In this document: piece by piece, positions 63,876-64,000 of the stretch
How positions within the stretch are numbered: the first letter of the stretch is position 1
Layout: the number at the start of each line of letters is the position of its first letter
Assembly: GCF_028307215.1 (NCBI RefSeq)
Contig: NZ_JAQMHV010000001.1
Location: 496,001-560,000 of the forward strand
Length of the DNA stretch: 64,000 nt
Direction: 5' to 3'
Source: Falsirhodobacter sp. 20TX0035
Lineage (GTDB): Bacteria; Pseudomonadota; Alphaproteobacteria; Rhodobacterales; Rhodobacteraceae
Position numbers and translations under genes: made by a program
The notes under the pieces: model-generated
The model's database searches: none
What the model saw: only the letters and a program-made list of their open reading frames with translations
What the model was told of the DNA's origin: nothing

Positions 63876-64000
63876 TCAGCCATCGCTCGACAGGTCTTCC
63901 AGAAGCTTGTCCTGATCGAATGATCCCTCATAGTCCTTCATGGAGAACGGCGAGAAGCCGCGAGGGCTGCCGTGGATGAGGGAGAACGCTCTAAGAAGTC
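63876..64000 (-). CDS. Unrecognised protein, C-terminal end (partial)
   Basis: An open minus-strand frame enters from the right edge and ends at a TGA (63876-63878). The 40 visible residues include SLIHGSPRGFSPFSMKDYEG and end LLEDLSSDG. Codon use (mostly G or C in third position) is consistent with a real gene, but the piece is too short to assign a family. Confidence 0.4.
   Translation of the reverse strand, partial: LLRAFSLIHGSPRGFSPFSMKDYEGSFDQDKLLEDLSSDG

Overview
The window is 64 kb of GC-rich, gene-dense bacterial chromosome. It points to an alphaproteobacterium of the Rhodobacterales (Rhodobacteraceae/Paracoccaceae type). Supporting signs are CcrM next to rnhB, GGAAC-N16-CGTT (EcfG-type) stress promoters, the leuS-lptE-holA and dciA-dsbA/mutY neighbourhoods, DUF2125 and DUF4170 proteins, and a free-methionine-sulfoxide reductase coupled to hspQ. 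Family assignment is by recalled motifs and gene order; no database search was run. I see no tRNA, rRNA, insertion sequence, prophage or CRISPR array.

Layout. 1-9.1 kb: 3' end of xthA, cnoX/LON-domain/Trm112 genes, a UbiH-type hydroxylase, an amidase, an aminotransferase and ftsK. 9.2-13 kb: lolA, a lytic transglycosylase, the coupled trio hspQ-msrC-rluA-like, and a luciferase-like oxidoreductase. 13.2-18 kb: leuS-lptE-holA and a small outer-membrane protein. 18-23 kb, minus strand: DUF2125, pmbA, cysQ and an HI0933-type flavoprotein, probably one operon. 22.8-31.2 kb: an SDR, a DEAD-box helicase, DUF4170-waaA-like-lpxK, dsbA-like, dciA, mutY and exoD. 31.2-35.6 kb: ccrM, rnhB and a two-gene carboxy(nor)spermidine pathway. 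35.7-38.5 kb: a soluble hybrid histidine kinase and a DUF167 gene. 38.5-46.3 kb, minus strand: a complete kdp potassium-uptake operon (microprotein-kdpF-A-B-C-D-E) behind a phased-repeat operator. 46.4-48.6 kb: a small stress island (DUF982, two DUF2382 proteins) with EcfG-type promoters. 48.7-53.3 kb: an aglEFGK-type sugar ABC transporter. 53.3-55 kb: an outer-membrane barrel next to a TbpB-like lipoprotein. 55.1-63.5 kb: a type I secretion ATPase and adaptor followed by a 1,757-residue secreted nuclease/5'-nucleotidase with RTX-like C-terminus. The window ends in a partial minus-strand frame.

How the parts work together. Most of the first 36 kb is conserved housekeeping: envelope biogenesis (LolA, LptE, LpxK, WaaA-like, FtsK), DNA maintenance (XthA, HolA, DciA, MutY, CcrM, RnhB), translation (LeuS, Trm112, RluA-like) and proteostasis (CnoX, HspQ, MsrC, Dsb). 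The right half is accessory and responsive: potassium limitation (kdp), general stress (EcfG island), sugar uptake (agl), and what looks like a dedicated extracellular nucleic-acid scavenging system. In that system an exporter and its cargo lie in one locus, and a PhoB-box-like element overlaps the cargo promoter, suggesting phosphate control. The two most interesting proposals are this Pho-linked secreted nuclease/nucleotidase and the possible Slam-type surface-lipoprotein pair beside it.
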